This document shows positions 10,651 through 20,226 of a stretch of DNA of 64,000 bases, piece after piece. The position numbers and the translations under genes are program-made. A model generated the notes under the pieces. That model made no database searches. It saw nothing but the letters and a program-made list of their open reading frames with translations, and was not told where the DNA came from. Each line of letters opens with the position of its first letter. Positions within the stretch are counted from its first letter, which is position 1. Source of the stretch: Planctomycetota bacterium (GTDB lineage: Bacteria > Planctomycetota > Phycisphaerae > Phycisphaerales > UBA5793); contig JABFGK010000002.1 in NCBI GenBank assembly GCA_013112555.1, forward strand, positions 372,001-436,000, read 5' to 3'.

Positions 10651-11904
10651 TCATTGAGTCAGCAGTGATGTGATCATGTCAACATGTGCTTCGGTCGTGC
10701 CCAGGTGCGAGCGAATGACATCCCGGCCACGTTGACCGAGCATATCCCGCCGCTGCGGATCAGACAGCAGGTCCCCCACTTCGCGCTTCAACTCGGCCTC
10801 ATCGTGTACCTGCACCATCGCGTTGGCATCGATAAACGCCCGGGCCACGCTTTCGAAGTTGCTGACATCCGGCCCTACGACGACGGCTTTCCCGAGTGCG
10901 ATCGGCTCGATCATGTCGCTCCCGTGCTGGTTGTTGAAGGTACGGCCGACAATGACGAGGTCCGCCAGGCAGCAGGCAGCGCGCAAATCGCCGATGGTGT
11001 CGAGGAGACAGATTCGTGCGTCTGCCGTGGCATCATCTGTGGCCCGGCTTCGCCGAATACAGCCGGGGAAGGCAGCGGCGACTTCGTCGAATCGCTCCGG
11101 TTTGCGCGGCACGAGGATAAGCGTGACATCGGGCGGGATGCATCGGGCAATCAGGCGTTCTTCACCGGGCCCGGTGGAACCGGCAACGACCACATGGCAC
11201 CCGGCGCGCAGAGCGGGCCCGAAGGCGCGGGCCAGGTCGTCAGTTCCGGCCACCGTGTCAGCAATCTCGGCTGTATCCCATTTCATGGTCCCGAGCACCT
11301 GGACGGCTGACCGGGGCACGCCGAGGTCTGTAAACCGGCGCGCAATCGTCTCGTCCTGGGCCGCAACGGCAGTCAGTCTGCGAAACATGGGTCGGATGAG
11401 CGGCCGGATTCGTCGGTAGCCCTTGAAACTGCCGGCCGAGAGCCGGCCGTTGACGACGGCCACCGGAATGTGTCGGCGGCGGCACTCGCGTGTGAAGTTC
11501 GGCCAGACCTCGAGTTCGACCAGGCCGACAACGTCCGGGTTGATCGCTGCCAGGAACCGCTTGACGCACCAACTGAAGTCAAATGGATACCGGACGACGT
11601 GGTGGGACTCGCTGTAGAGCGTGCGTGCTCGGCGGGTCCCGGTATCGGTCGTGGTAGCCACGACAACGTCAAAGCGCGGGGCGAGTTGGGCGACGAGTTG
11701 TCGAATCGCGTTGACCTCACCGACGCTCACGGCATGGAGGAGGACGCGTGGCCGGCCCGGGTCAGCCGATGGCAACGGATCGGTTCGGCCGAACCGGGCC
11801 TTCCAATCGGTCTTGATCTTCCCGGTGGCGATCATGCGTATCAGCCAGACCGGCGAACTGACCAGAGCGAGAAGTGCGTATACAAAATCGAGGATCCACG
11901 CCAT
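10651..11904 (-). CDS. waaA: 3-deoxy-D-manno-octulosonic acid transferase
   Basis: This 417-residue GT-B glycosyltransferase (GT30) adds Kdo to lipid A at the inner membrane and so implies an LPS-bearing outer membrane. A single N-terminal membrane anchor (about 3-25) is followed by HAVSVGEVNAIR, containing the catalytic Glu, then ELEVWPNF, PVAVVNGRLS, VLGTMKWDT and a C-terminal nucleotide-binding domain with GSDMIEPIALGKAVVVGP. Length matches the family. It is convergent with trpC, 24 bp apart. Confidence 0.93.
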   Translation of the reverse strand: MAWILDFVYALLALVSSPVWLIRMIATGKIKTDWKARFGRTDPLPSADPGRPRVLLHAVSVGEVNAIRQLVAQLAPRFDVVVATTTDTGTRRARTLYSESHHVVRYPFDFSWCVKRFLAAINPDVVGLVELEVWPNFTRECRRRHIPVAVVNGRLSAGSFKGYRRIRPLIRPMFRRLTAVAAQDETIARRFTDLGVPRSAVQVLGTMKWDTAEIADTVAGTDDLARAFGPALRAGCHVVVAGSTGPGEERLIARCIPPDVTLILVPRKPERFDEVAAAFPGCIRRSRATDDATADARICLLDTIGDLRAACCLADLVIVGRTFNNQHGSDMIEPIALGKAVVVGPDVSNFESVARAFIDANAMVQVHDEAELKREVGDLLSDPQRRDMLGQRGRDVIRSHLGTTEAHVDMITSLLTQ

Positions 11905-12131
11905 AGGTCGATTATTGCCCCTTCAGGTGAGTCTGCTTGGGTCGGGGAGAATGAAGATGATGGACCGGGTCTGAAAATGCATGGAATAGCCCTACAATGA
12001 AGCGTATCAAAGAAGTGACGTGGCCGATGTACGGCGATACGCTCACCACCAGGCACAACAACAAAAAGTTGCACGCCTTCGGTGGATTATTGCTTTACGA
12101 TTGCCTTGTGGGAAAGGAAGCGTGGATCGCG

Positions 12132-13349
12132 ATGGGAGAGTGGAGTATTTGCGCAGGGAGTGCCCTCGTGTGTGCCGCAGCGATGATGATCCCCGGTCAG
12201 GCTCTGGCGTCTGATCAGGGTACGGCTGCCGGCATGGCAGTGGTATCCCAGGACGGCGGCGGTCAGCCGTCGACGGGACAGCAGGAGCCGGGGCCGCGGC
12301 TTACATTTGACCATATGAGACTTGAACTCGGTGTGGTCAACGATCTCGAATCCGTGCCATTTGAGTTCCCGTTTGAGAATACCGGCACCGAGCCGCTGGT
12401 GATCACGAAGATCAAGAGCAGTTGCAAGTGCACGGTTCCCGAGTTGGAGAAGACCGAGTATCAGCCGGGTGAGCGTGGGGTCATTCTGGCCACCTTCAAT
12501 CCGGAGTTCCGCAAGGGGAGTGAGAACAAGGCAATCACGATCACATCCAATGATGTGGAGTTGCCGACGATGCGGCTGATGGTGCACGTTACGGTCGATC
12601 CGATCGTGGACCTTGAACAGTTCAACTACGATGCCGGCGAGGTGATTCATGGCACCAGCGCCACCATTGACGTCTTGCTGCGGACAGAGATGAGCGATCT
12701 GCGGGTCAACGACCTGGAGATCAGCGGGCCGAACATCACCTGGGAGGTCCATACGGTCCGGACCGTGACGGTTGATCCATCCGAGATCACACCGGAAGAA
12801 GCCGCCAAGTCCTTGAAGCAGCATGATGAGCCATTTGAGGTTCTGGAGACGACGCTGCGTTTTACGATTGATGAGACGACCCCGTTGGAGCCGTTCCGCA
12901 GATCGGTCGAAGCAGCCATGACACTGGTCGACGAGAACGATCAGGAGATCGAGTACAAGGTCCTGTTCGGGTTGACGGCCCGGATTGTCAGTGATCTGTG
13001 GCTCCGCCCGTATCGCGTGGCAGCCGGGCGTATTCTCCCAGGGCAGGCGTTCACGAGCACGGTGAGGTTGAGTAGCCGCAAGGGGCTGAAGTTCAATGTG
13101 AACAAGGTCGAGCACCTCAACGGCAACGGTCGCGTCGACCCTGGGGAGGAACTGGCTGCTGAGATGGACGTGACCTACCGCAAGATTGAGGGCCCGGGCG
13201 AAAACAGCATGACGTACTACGAGTTCGTCCTCAAGGGCCATGCCCCGAAGTCACCCGGCCGGTTCTTTGGGACGGTGATGATCTACACGGACTATGAGGC
13301 AGACCCGGTCTTGTCGATCCGATATTCCGGGGTTGCGCTTGAGCCGTAA
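12132..13349 (+). CDS. exported DUF1573 domain protein
   Basis: This is an exported protein of about 405 residues with a signal peptide (MGEWSICAGSALVCAAAMM ending near ALASD). The first mature domain is DUF1573, an ASH/MSP-like beta sandwich, seen in FDHMRLELGVV, EFPFENTG and the CxC motif SSCKCTVPE, followed by ITITSNDVELP. The C-terminal half repeats similar beta folds and ends in FGTVMIYTDYEADP. It is paralogous to the next gene, with the same layout. The ATG at 12132 has GGAAAGGA upstream; the frame is open to 11997. DUF1573 proteins are abundant in Planctomycetota and Bacteroidota, without a known function. Confidence 0.8.
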   Translation: MGEWSICAGSALVCAAAMMIPGQALASDQGTAAGMAVVSQDGGGQPSTGQQEPGPRLTFDHMRLELGVVNDLESVPFEFPFENTGTEPLVITKIKSSCKCTVPELEKTEYQPGERGVILATFNPEFRKGSENKAITITSNDVELPTMRLMVHVTVDPIVDLEQFNYDAGEVIHGTSATIDVLLRTEMSDLRVNDLEISGPNITWEVHTVRTVTVDPSEITPEEAAKSLKQHDEPFEVLETTLRFTIDETTPLEPFRRSVEAAMTLVDENDQEIEYKVLFGLTARIVSDLWLRPYRVAAGRILPGQAFTSTVRLSSRKGLKFNVNKVEHLNGNGRVDPGEELAAEMDVTYRKIEGPGENSMTYYEFVLKGHAPKSPGRFFGTVMIYTDYEADPVLSIRYSGVALEP

Positions 13350-13546
13350 TGCCCATATGGGGGATGGGTATTGAGAGGGAAGAGCGAGTTGTCAAAGCCG
13401 GTCGGGACCGAAGCAGGCCGGGCAGATAATCATTGACAGAGCCGGCATTTTGAGTATTCTGACTCCTTGTGTTATTGCCGAGGAAGGCCGGTGGGATCGC
13501 AGACGGCCTGACCGTTGATACCCCCCCCGGACCCGGAGGAGATACG

Positions 13547-14755
13547 ATGTCGCACAGAACCCGAGATGAGAATAGGAGAACGCAGGTGCACGCAACACAG
13601 ATACGACCCCAGAGCAGGATGAATCGGTATTTCGGTCTGGCCTCCCTGACAGCCGGCGCAGTGCTATTGGCGATGATGAATCCGGCCGCTGCCCAGGATC
13701 TGCCCCCGAACTGGCCCCCGAAGGGCCAGGGCGAGCAAGCCGGCCCGATTGATGAGAATGCACCGCGTCTCGTCTTTGATGAACTGAAGCACAACTTCGG
13801 TCGCATCCGGGATCGCGCGCCGGTTGTGCATAGTTACAGATTTACCAATGTGGGCGGCCGCCTGGTCACCATCGAAAAAGTGAAGCCGAGTTGCGGCTGC
13901 ACCACCACCGAGTTGGCTATCAAGGACTATCTCCCGGGCGAATCGGGCTTCATTGAACTGTCGTTTGATCCCCGGAATCGTCACGGCGTACAGCACAAGA
14001 CCGTCAAGGTCACGTCGAACGACCCGCATGAGCCGGAGATCGTGCTCGAGTTTGAGGCTGATATTGACCCGGTCATCAAGTTCGACCAGCGCTACAGCAA
14101 TCTCGGGCAGTTGATCAAGGGCAAGAGTGACCCGCGCACCATCAAGGTCACGTCGTCGCTGCCGAAGTTCGAAGTGAAGTCACTCGAAATCAGCGGTGAG
14201 GGGATGCAGGCAACCGTCAAGTCAATCGAGACGATCGAGGATCGCGAAGGCAATGAGATCCAGGAAGCGACGATCGAGATCGTCGTTGATCCGTCCACGC
14301 CGCGCGGGTATTTCAGCCGTGGGCTCAAGTTGGTCGGCCTGATGACGGATGAGGAAGGCGAAGAGTTCGAGCAGGTGTCGCAGTTCAGCGTGAGCGCCAA
14401 CGTGGTCGGGGACATTGAGGCATCGCCCACGCGCGTCGGACTCGGTCGGCTGGAGCCGGGCGAGTCGTTTGAGCGTCAGATTCGGCTGCGGAGCCGGACC
14501 GGCCAGCAGTTCGACATTGTCGGGATCGAACTCAAGGAGGATACAAGTCTGGGCGGTATCACCGAGGTGAATGTTGAGCTCGAGGTGTCCCATGACACCG
14601 TGCAGACAGAGGCCGGCGAGTTGATGCACCGCGTCAAGGTCAGCGGCGAGGCCCCGGACAAGGCCGGCCGGTTCTTCGGCTTCGTGATCGTCAAGACGAA
14701 TCTGCCTGATGATCCGGAAGTTGAACTGCGGTACTTCGGCCTGGTCGCCAACTAA
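13547..14755 (+). CDS. exported DUF1573 domain protein, paralogue
   Basis: A 402-residue paralogue of the preceding gene. GGAGGA at 13535-13540 supports the ATG at 13547. The signal peptide core is FGLASLTAGAVLLAMM ending at PAAAQ, with an unusually long basic n-region (about 28 residues). The DUF1573 motif is complete: FDELKHNFGRI, YRFTNVGG, the CxC motif in PSCGCTTTE, ESGFIELSFDP and VTSNDPHEP. The C-terminus ends FFGFVIVKTNLPDDPEVELRYFG. It is followed closely by rhodanese and MauE/DoxX genes on the same strand, suggesting one periplasmic redox-related operon. Confidence 0.85.
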   Translation: MSHRTRDENRRTQVHATQIRPQSRMNRYFGLASLTAGAVLLAMMNPAAAQDLPPNWPPKGQGEQAGPIDENAPRLVFDELKHNFGRIRDRAPVVHSYRFTNVGGRLVTIEKVKPSCGCTTTELAIKDYLPGESGFIELSFDPRNRHGVQHKTVKVTSNDPHEPEIVLEFEADIDPVIKFDQRYSNLGQLIKGKSDPRTIKVTSSLPKFEVKSLEISGEGMQATVKSIETIEDREGNEIQEATIEIVVDPSTPRGYFSRGLKLVGLMTDEEGEEFEQVSQFSVSANVVGDIEASPTRVGLGRLEPGESFERQIRLRSRTGQQFDIVGIELKEDTSLGGITEVNVELEVSHDTVQTEAGELMHRVKVSGEAPDKAGRFFGFVIVKTNLPDDPEVELRYFGLVAN

Positions 14756-14807
14756 GCGGCCAGCGATTTCCGACTTGCTCAGGTGGAAGTGGTAGGTGTT
14801 TCGAGCC

Positions 14808-15488
14808 ATGAGACTGTCGCTGATCATCCAGTTCGTCGTGCTCCTTGTGATCGGTTGTGTGGCCGGCGTCATCCATAGCCGCACCCCGTTCGAGGCGGAC
14901 TCACGGAAACTGATCGCCTCCTATCTCAGCAATGTCACCCAGCGTGACAGCGCAGCTGAAGGCGAAGACACACCGGAGGACGGCGACCCGGCTGTGCCCG
15001 AGCAGATCGACCCTGATGAGAATGAGCAGTCAACGCCGAACACAGACGGCCCCGAGACCGTTGATCCTGATCCGGATGCGCAGGCCGAGAATCCGGATTC
15101 GGCTGACACAGGTGACGCGCTTGATCCGGCACAGTGGCCGCTCGAAATCACCATCGAGCAGGCGTTTGCGGCCTATGCGTCGGAGGATCTGGCCGTGTTC
15201 TTCATGGATGCCCGCGACCAGGAGGACTACGAAGCAGGGCACGTGACCCGGGCCATGCATGTGACCAATGAGATGTTCATGGATGAATCTCTGTTGCCGC
15301 CGGACATCGGGTTCTGGCCGGAGGATCAGTTGATCATCGTCTACTGCACGGGGGGGCATTGTGATTTGTCTCACATGGTCAAGACGCGGCTCGAGTTGTT
15401 CAACCTGACGAACGTGCACATCATGACGGACGGGTTTGATGGGTGGGCCGAAGCAGGCCACCCGGTGACTGAAGGGAGCGAGCCGTGA
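14808..15488 (+). CDS. membrane-anchored rhodanese-like domain protein
   Basis: The protein (about 226 residues) has an N-terminal membrane anchor (LSLIIQFVVLLVIGCVAGVI), a long acidic linker rich in Asp, Glu and Pro (about 45-110), and a C-terminal rhodanese domain. The domain shows FMDARDQEDYEAGH, the active-site Cys in IVYCTGGHCDLS and a final DGFDGWAEAGHPV. A periplasmic sulfur-transfer or persulfide role is inferred. The active loop has a second Cys (CTGGHC) in place of the usual Arg, which might form a redox pair. The stop overlaps the start of the next gene as GTGA, indicating translational coupling. Confidence 0.85.
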   Translation: MRLSLIIQFVVLLVIGCVAGVIHSRTPFEADSRKLIASYLSNVTQRDSAAEGEDTPEDGDPAVPEQIDPDENEQSTPNTDGPETVDPDPDAQAENPDSADTGDALDPAQWPLEITIEQAFAAYASEDLAVFFMDARDQEDYEAGHVTRAMHVTNEMFMDESLLPPDIGFWPEDQLIIVYCTGGHCDLSHMVKTRLELFNLTNVHIMTDGFDGWAEAGHPVTEGSEP

Positions 15489-16099
15489 GTGCCTCCGTTT
15501 CCCCGGTCCCGAGTTCTGCCAACAGGCGGCATGATCCTGCTGCGGCCGAACAACCGGCCCTGTGCGATTGCTGTGCACGATCAGGAGGCCCGGTGTCCAA
15601 GACCGGGGCACTGCTGCTGCGCGTCGTGCTGGGTGCCTTGTTCATCTACAGCGGTGCTGCGAAACTCGGGTTTCTCGGTGGGACGCTCGGCGATCCGCTG
15701 ACGTTTGCCGGTTCGGTGTGGGCCTTCAAGATTCTGCATCAGGATGTCGTCCTGTTTGCGACCTATGCGTTCCCGTGGATGGAGATCGTCTGCGGGGCAG
15801 CGCTGATCCTGGGCCTGACCACACAGGCCGCTGCTGCCATTCTGGGCCTGATGCTGCTGGCCTTCTGCGGGGCCATGTTCAAGGTCATTTTCAGCGGTGA
15901 CGATGTCGAGTGCGGCTGCTTCGGGAAGGTGTCGAACACGATTCTGGGCTACATCCTGACGACGAAGGTCGGGTGGACCTCCGTCGCTCGGAATGTGGTG
16001 CTGTTGGCACTCGTGACTTTTGTGGCCGTGCGCGGGCCGGGGTATGCCGGGCTGGACCTGTTGTTCCGCCGCCGCTGTTGCGGCCGAGAGGCTGACTAA
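15485..16099 (+). CDS. MauE/DoxX-type redox-associated membrane protein
   Basis: This 204-residue protein has four membrane helices in the DoxX/MauE pattern: LLLRVVLGALFIYSGAAKL, a second with FPWMEIVCGAALILGL, a third with AAAILGLMLLAFCGAMF, and a last with VVLLALVTFVAV. The conserved ECGCFG motif between helices 3 and 4 is characteristic of the MauE-like branch, which acts with thiol proteins. A further pair (CDCC) lies near the N-terminus and RRCCG near the C-terminus. It is translationally coupled to the rhodanese gene (GTG start at 15485). Together they suggest membrane thiol chemistry; the substrate is unknown. Confidence 0.82.
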   Translation: MSASVSPVPSSANRRHDPAAAEQPALCDCCARSGGPVSKTGALLLRVVLGALFIYSGAAKLGFLGGTLGDPLTFAGSVWAFKILHQDVVLFATYAFPWMEIVCGAALILGLTTQAAAAILGLMLLAFCGAMFKVIFSGDDVECGCFGKVSNTILGYILTTKVGWTSVARNVVLLALVTFVAVRGPGYAGLDLLFRRRCCGREAD

Positions 16100-16452
16100 C
16101 TGACGCGCGATCCGGGGGTCACCTGTTTGTCCGGCGTGAGCACGACGACCTTGGCAGTCTCGCCTTCGCAGCATGTATCGGATGCAGCACAGAGCATGCC
16201 ATTACTCATCTCTCCCCGGATCTTCCGAGGCTCCAGATTTGCCACCACGATGATCTGCTTGCCCACGAGTTCCTCGGGGTCGTAGTGCTGGCGTATCCCG
16301 GCACAGATCTGCCGACCTTCCTCCGTCCCATCATCCAGTTGCAGGAGCAGGAGTTTATCGGCATTCGGGTGGGCTTCGGCCGATTTGACGGTCGCCACCA
16401 GCAGGTCGAGTTTGACAAAATCGTCGTAGGTAATCTGGGGTTTGGGATCCAT
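16096..16452 (-). CDS. stand-alone tRNA-binding (OB-fold) protein
   Basis: This 118-residue protein is the EMAP-II/Trbp111-type OB fold found at the C-terminus of methionyl-tRNA synthetase or as a free protein such as CsaA. Family motifs are YDDFVKLDLLVATV, AHPNADKLLLLQLD, QICAGIRQHYDPEELVGKQI, VANLEPRKIRGEMSNGMLCA and a final TPGSRVS. GGAGAGG lies just upstream of the ATG at 16452. It may bind tRNA non-specifically, serve as a beta subunit of MetRS, or act as a CsaA-like chaperone. It overlaps the convergent MauE/DoxX gene by 4 bp. Confidence 0.85.
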   Translation of the reverse strand: MDPKPQITYDDFVKLDLLVATVKSAEAHPNADKLLLLQLDDGTEEGRQICAGIRQHYDPEELVGKQIIVVANLEPRKIRGEMSNGMLCAASDTCCEGETAKVVVLTPDKQVTPGSRVS

Positions 16453-16560
16453 GAACCTCTCTCCGGGGTCGCTAGTACAATGTCCAAAGCGGTTGCCGCT
16501 CCATGATAGCGGGCAGGAACCGCGTTGTGCACGATCCCACTTTTTCACATGGGAGGAACC

Positions 16561-17475
16561 ATGAACTCCAAGCACCTCGCGATCGGTCTTGTCATTGGCA
16601 CCATTGGTCTCGTCGGGCAGGCCATTCACGCAGGGTCAGAGATGGCCGACTGGCGCACGGACCCGGTCTGGTACGACGGGAAGGCTGAGTACGCCGTGTA
16701 CGATGCACAGCGGACGATTTACGGTACGGTGCGCGATTACCAGACCGTGATCATCACGAACAAGCAGTACATGGACCCGGCCACCACGACCAAGGCCTCG
16801 GACTGGCAGGCCGATGACGTGGTCGAGGTCTTCAAGCACAATGTCCGGGAAGTCATCCCGACAGAGAACTACGACTACAAGTTCCTGACCACGTCATTCG
16901 TGAGAACGGACGAATCGCTGACTCCGTTCAAACTCGTCATGAGTTCACAGGAGGACTGCGGGGCGACCTACAAGCAGTATGTGATGGCCGACAATCGCCT
17001 GAAGGGCGATCAGTTTGTCTACTTCCCTGATGCCGGTCACATGGACTCGTCGCAGGCTGTGCCGGCTCAATCGTTCATGTTTTTCGATGGGCTGGGCCTG
17101 ACGCTGCGAAACTACCCGTTTCCTGACCCGGACCGGGTGGCCGGTGGCATGGTGACGATGCTCGACCAGGACGTGACGGTGTTGCCGGAACAGACGGATA
17201 CGCACTCGACCTCAATGGAGCCGCGAGCCGGCGTGCTGAAGTACGGGGGTGTCGATACCGTGCGGCTGGGAGACAGCGATCAGATCATGCCGTGTCACAA
17301 GTTGACGCTCGAACTGGAGGCCGGCAGCGAGGACGGCGAGCCGGACGTCAGCCACTTCTGGTTTGCTGCCGACGGGGATTCCGGCTGGCTGCACATACTC
17401 GTCAAGTATGAGGGATTCGATGGCGTAAAAATGACGCTGAACAGTGTGCGTCGGTGGGCATATTGGGAGCGATAA
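16561..17475 (+). CDS. exported protein of unknown function
   Basis: A 304-residue protein with a clear signal peptide (MNSKHLAIGLVIGTIGLVG, cleavage near IHAGS) and a strong GGAGGA ribosome site before the ATG at 16561. The mature part begins by describing a compact beta-rich domain (YDGKAEYAVYDAQRTIYG, TVIITNKQYMDP, FKHNVREVIPTENYDYKFLTTSF) and ends in a beta strand followed by WAYWER. A similar pattern occurs in uncharacterised exported proteins of Planctomycetota, from memory. A single-gene unit with a short 107 bp divergent promoter region. No enzyme motif was recognised. Confidence 0.7.
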   Translation: MNSKHLAIGLVIGTIGLVGQAIHAGSEMADWRTDPVWYDGKAEYAVYDAQRTIYGTVRDYQTVIITNKQYMDPATTTKASDWQADDVVEVFKHNVREVIPTENYDYKFLTTSFVRTDESLTPFKLVMSSQEDCGATYKQYVMADNRLKGDQFVYFPDAGHMDSSQAVPAQSFMFFDGLGLTLRNYPFPDPDRVAGGMVTMLDQDVTVLPEQTDTHSTSMEPRAGVLKYGGVDTVRLGDSDQIMPCHKLTLELEAGSEDGEPDVSHFWFAADGDSGWLHILVKYEGFDGVKMTLNSVRRWAYWER

Positions 17476-17767
17476 CGACCCTATGCCGACGTGGGCCGGT
17501 TCGCCGGCTGCTGCATCGGCGGATTATGGGGAGCGTGCTGGCTGATGGGCATGGGGGGGTGAAAAGCATGGGGAGGCTTTGAATCGCCAAAGCCGTGAGG
17601 GTCAAAGCGACGATTCGAGACTAATGGCCTGTTTGTCCTGCCTGGGCAAGGGGCGTTTTACTGCGGGATCAGGCCTGCCGGGAATGCTCGGGCCGGCCGC
17701 CGGGTCGTGTGAGAGAGAGAGACAGGACAAGGGGCTGGAGGTAGTCGAGGGTAGCGATTCATGCGAC

Positions 17768-19408
17768 ATGTGGATGCACACGTTGAGTCGGACGATGACC
17801 GCCGATCACCCCGGCCGGGCACAGGCGCCGGTTGGTCTGCTGAGCCGTCCAGGTCAGCGCCGGTGGTCGTGGGTCACCGGGATGCTCGGATTGGCCCTGA
17901 TTGTGTGCCTGGGGACGGTTGCCCGAGCAGCGGACCTGGCATCCGATATTGATCGCCTCATATCGGCCTCTGAGTTGGGGTCGTCGCGCGTGGCGTACTC
18001 GGTGGTCGATATCGACAGCGGCACGACGCTGGCCTCTCGGAATGACCGCCTGCAGATGCTGCCGGCCAGCAACATGAAACTGCTCACCAGCGGCGCTGCC
18101 CTGCTCGTTCTCGGGCAGGACTTTGCCTTTGAGACCACACTGCATTTGTCGGCTGACGGCAAGACGCTGTTTGTGACGGGATCGGGTGACCCGGCACTGG
18201 CAGACCCCGATCTGTTGCAGGAGATGGGGCTGGACGTCGAGGACTTCATCAATCGTTGGGTCAGTGACGTCGCAGCGCACCCATCGGCCGACACGATCCG
18301 CACCGTGCTGGTGGACGGCCGGGTGTTCGAAGCGAAACGCGTACACCCGTCATGGGAACTCGATGATCTTGATAAGGCTTATGGCGCTGAGGTGTGCGGT
18401 TTCAACTTCTACCGGAACATCCTGCAGGTGTATGCCCAGCCGGCACGACAGGTGGGGCTTGCGCCTGAAGTGTTCGTTATGCCGGACGTGACGCGCATCA
18501 TCCCGTTCCGGAACAACGCGCAAACCGCTGATGCCGGTGGCGCGCCGGCACCGGCCGGGGTGTGGATCAGCCGGACGCGGGGCGAGAACGAGTTTACGTT
18601 GTATGGTCATGTGAAGACGCCGCAACGTGCTGAGATTACGGTTTCGAATCCGGGCAATCTGATGGCCCAGGTATTGGCCGACCGATTGAAGCGACACGGC
18701 TTGACCATTGAGAGTGCCAGACTGGCGACGGCACAGGATCCGAAGCCGGAGGACGGGACGACGGTGATCGGCACGATCGTCCGGACCCCGCTCCCGACCG
18801 TCTTGCGTCGATGTAACACCGACAGTGAGAACCTGTACGCCGAAGCGCTGCTGAAGCGCATCGGCTATGCCGTCACGGGGCAGCCGGGTTCATGGGTCAA
18901 TGGCGGGGCGATTGTGCGGCTCGTCGTGAGCAAGAAACTCGGGCCGGCACTGTCGACTGATGTAACGATTTCAGACGGCTCCGGGCTGAGTCGGGACAAT
19001 CGCGTTACTGCTCGGCTGTTGTCTGCCTGGCTGCGTGAGATGTATCGGGAGGAGTCGATTCGCGATGTGTATGTTGATTCAATGGCCCAGGCCGGCGAGA
19101 CGGGGACGCTGTCGAATCGATTCCGCACGGTTGAGCTGGACGGCCGCGTTGCTGCCAAGAGCGGCTACCTGAGTGGGGTCTCGTGTTTGAGCGGGTATGT
19201 GATCGAGCCGAACGGGACGGCTGCGTCATTTTCGATTCTTGTTAACAATATCCCGGCGACCGGCAAGAATGCGATCAGCATCAGTACGGTCAAGCGATTT
19301 CACGAGCGGCTGGTTGATCTGATTGACAAGCAACTCAGTGCTGAGGACCGACTCGCTGAGGTTGATGAGAGTTCCGTGGAGCAGCCGACCGGTCGACTTG
19401 GCGGATAG
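17768..19408 (+). CDS. dacB: D-alanyl-D-alanine carboxypeptidase/endopeptidase (PBP4 type)
   Basis: This is a class C low-molecular-weight penicillin-binding protein (peptidase S13) that trims peptidoglycan cross-links in the periplasm. The catalytic SxxK is Ser101-Lys104 in LPASNMKLLTS, the second motif is SEN in NTDSENLYAE, and the third is KSG in AAKSGYLSG. A signal peptide (VTGMLGLALIVCLGTVARAAD) precedes the domain. I placed the start at the ATG at 17768; ATGs at 17774 and upstream frame extension to 17579 are possible. Length of about 546 residues is somewhat above the usual 480, mainly in the long n-region. Confidence 0.88.
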   Translation: MWMHTLSRTMTADHPGRAQAPVGLLSRPGQRRWSWVTGMLGLALIVCLGTVARAADLASDIDRLISASELGSSRVAYSVVDIDSGTTLASRNDRLQMLPASNMKLLTSGAALLVLGQDFAFETTLHLSADGKTLFVTGSGDPALADPDLLQEMGLDVEDFINRWVSDVAAHPSADTIRTVLVDGRVFEAKRVHPSWELDDLDKAYGAEVCGFNFYRNILQVYAQPARQVGLAPEVFVMPDVTRIIPFRNNAQTADAGGAPAPAGVWISRTRGENEFTLYGHVKTPQRAEITVSNPGNLMAQVLADRLKRHGLTIESARLATAQDPKPEDGTTVIGTIVRTPLPTVLRRCNTDSENLYAEALLKRIGYAVTGQPGSWVNGGAIVRLVVSKKLGPALSTDVTISDGSGLSRDNRVTARLLSAWLREMYREESIRDVYVDSMAQAGETGTLSNRFRTVELDGRVAAKSGYLSGVSCLSGYVIEPNGTAASFSILVNNIPATGKNAISISTVKRFHERLVDLIDKQLSAEDRLAEVDESSVEQPTGRLGG

Positions 19409-19576
19409 TAGCCGGCGGGCGTTCTTTGTTTCTGTTTTTGCCGGCCCGGTCCTTCTTGACACATTCTGTTCGTTTTTTTTGCTGGACAGCCTCACGTGCG
19501 TGTGGTACGTTGTGGCGTGGGGATGGTGTGGCGTGAGGTGAGCGTTTCTCGCGAAAGCCCACCGTCAGAGCCGGCC

Positions 19577-19606
19577 TCCGACGAGCCGCGCACGTGAGTA
19601 AGCGGG
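19577..19606. repeat. short dispersed repeat 'gacgagccgcg..agcggg', copy 1
   Basis: 'ccgacgagccgcgcacgtga' followed by 'gtaagcggg'. Similar copies lie at 46643-46673 and, on the opposite strand, at 60485-60510, with weaker ones near 20070 and 37190. All are outside genes. Confidence 0.7.
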
Positions 19607-19867
19607 CAACATGCGTTGAGTGGGGTAAGCGACGCTCCGGGAGCGCATCTCCCACCGGCAGGGGCGTGTTTCGACCACCCCTTCGGGGTGAAGAGAGGGT
19701 ATATGATGTGCATCACCTTCCCGGGGGTGGCGCTCGTCTCCGACTCACTTCACACCCGGCTACACACGATCACCGCTTCGCGGTGGAATCCGGCAATGCC
19801 GGGATGATGGCCGTAGGGGCACGATGCGTCGTGCCCCGTTGTGCATACAGATCCTTTGTTACGTCTC

Positions 19868-19998
19868 GTCCGCCCTCCGGGCGGCGTGCGCTCGTGGCGC
19901 GTCCCTGCCCGGCGGCTGAAGCCGCCGGCTACGTTCGTGCGCCCTGACGGGCGAGGGCGTGGAGAGAGGATGGATTCCCGCGTTCGCGGGAATGACGG
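19868..19998. repeat. composite REP-like repeat
   Basis: The element contains the palindromes CCGCCCTCCGGGCGG, GCCGGCGGCTGAAGCCGCCGGC-like arms (core 'cggcggctgaagccgccg') and a 3' module 'gcgccctgacgggcg'. It is followed by a second hairpin, ATTCCCGCGTTCGCGGGAAT at 19974-19993. Related copies lie at 31031, 37070 and 59951. Confidence 0.75.
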
Positions 19999-20226
19999 AG
20001 GAGAGGGGCACATGCAATGTGGCTTTGCTCAGGGTCTTCGACAATGTGCCCCTACCTGTAGGGGAAGCCCGCTCACACGCGCCGCTCGTCGATCCAAGGG
20101 CTCACGGGCGAAACGCCCGTGCCACCGTGTGCAGTTCCCTCCATCACCATACAGAATACCGGATGGCTATATCCTGTATACACGTCGCCCCGCAGCCCCT
20201 TCATGTCTCCTTTTCTTGGCCCTGAA

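Larger units (their letters stand above)
19409..20226. other. gene-free stretch rich in dispersed palindromes
   Basis: No convincing coding frame is present in these 0.8 kb. It contains a copy of the 'gacgagccgcg...gtaagcggg' motif near 19577-19606, short palindromes around 19670-19690 and 19770-19830, and the composite palindromic repeat at 19868-19998. The region thus looks like an accumulation of repetitive extragenic elements between dacB and dps. Confidence 0.6.

Noticed and set aside
11997-12131. N-terminal extension of the first DUF1573 protein
   Set aside because: The 45 extra residues are not signal-like, and the start at 12132 gives a clean signal peptide with a ribosome site.
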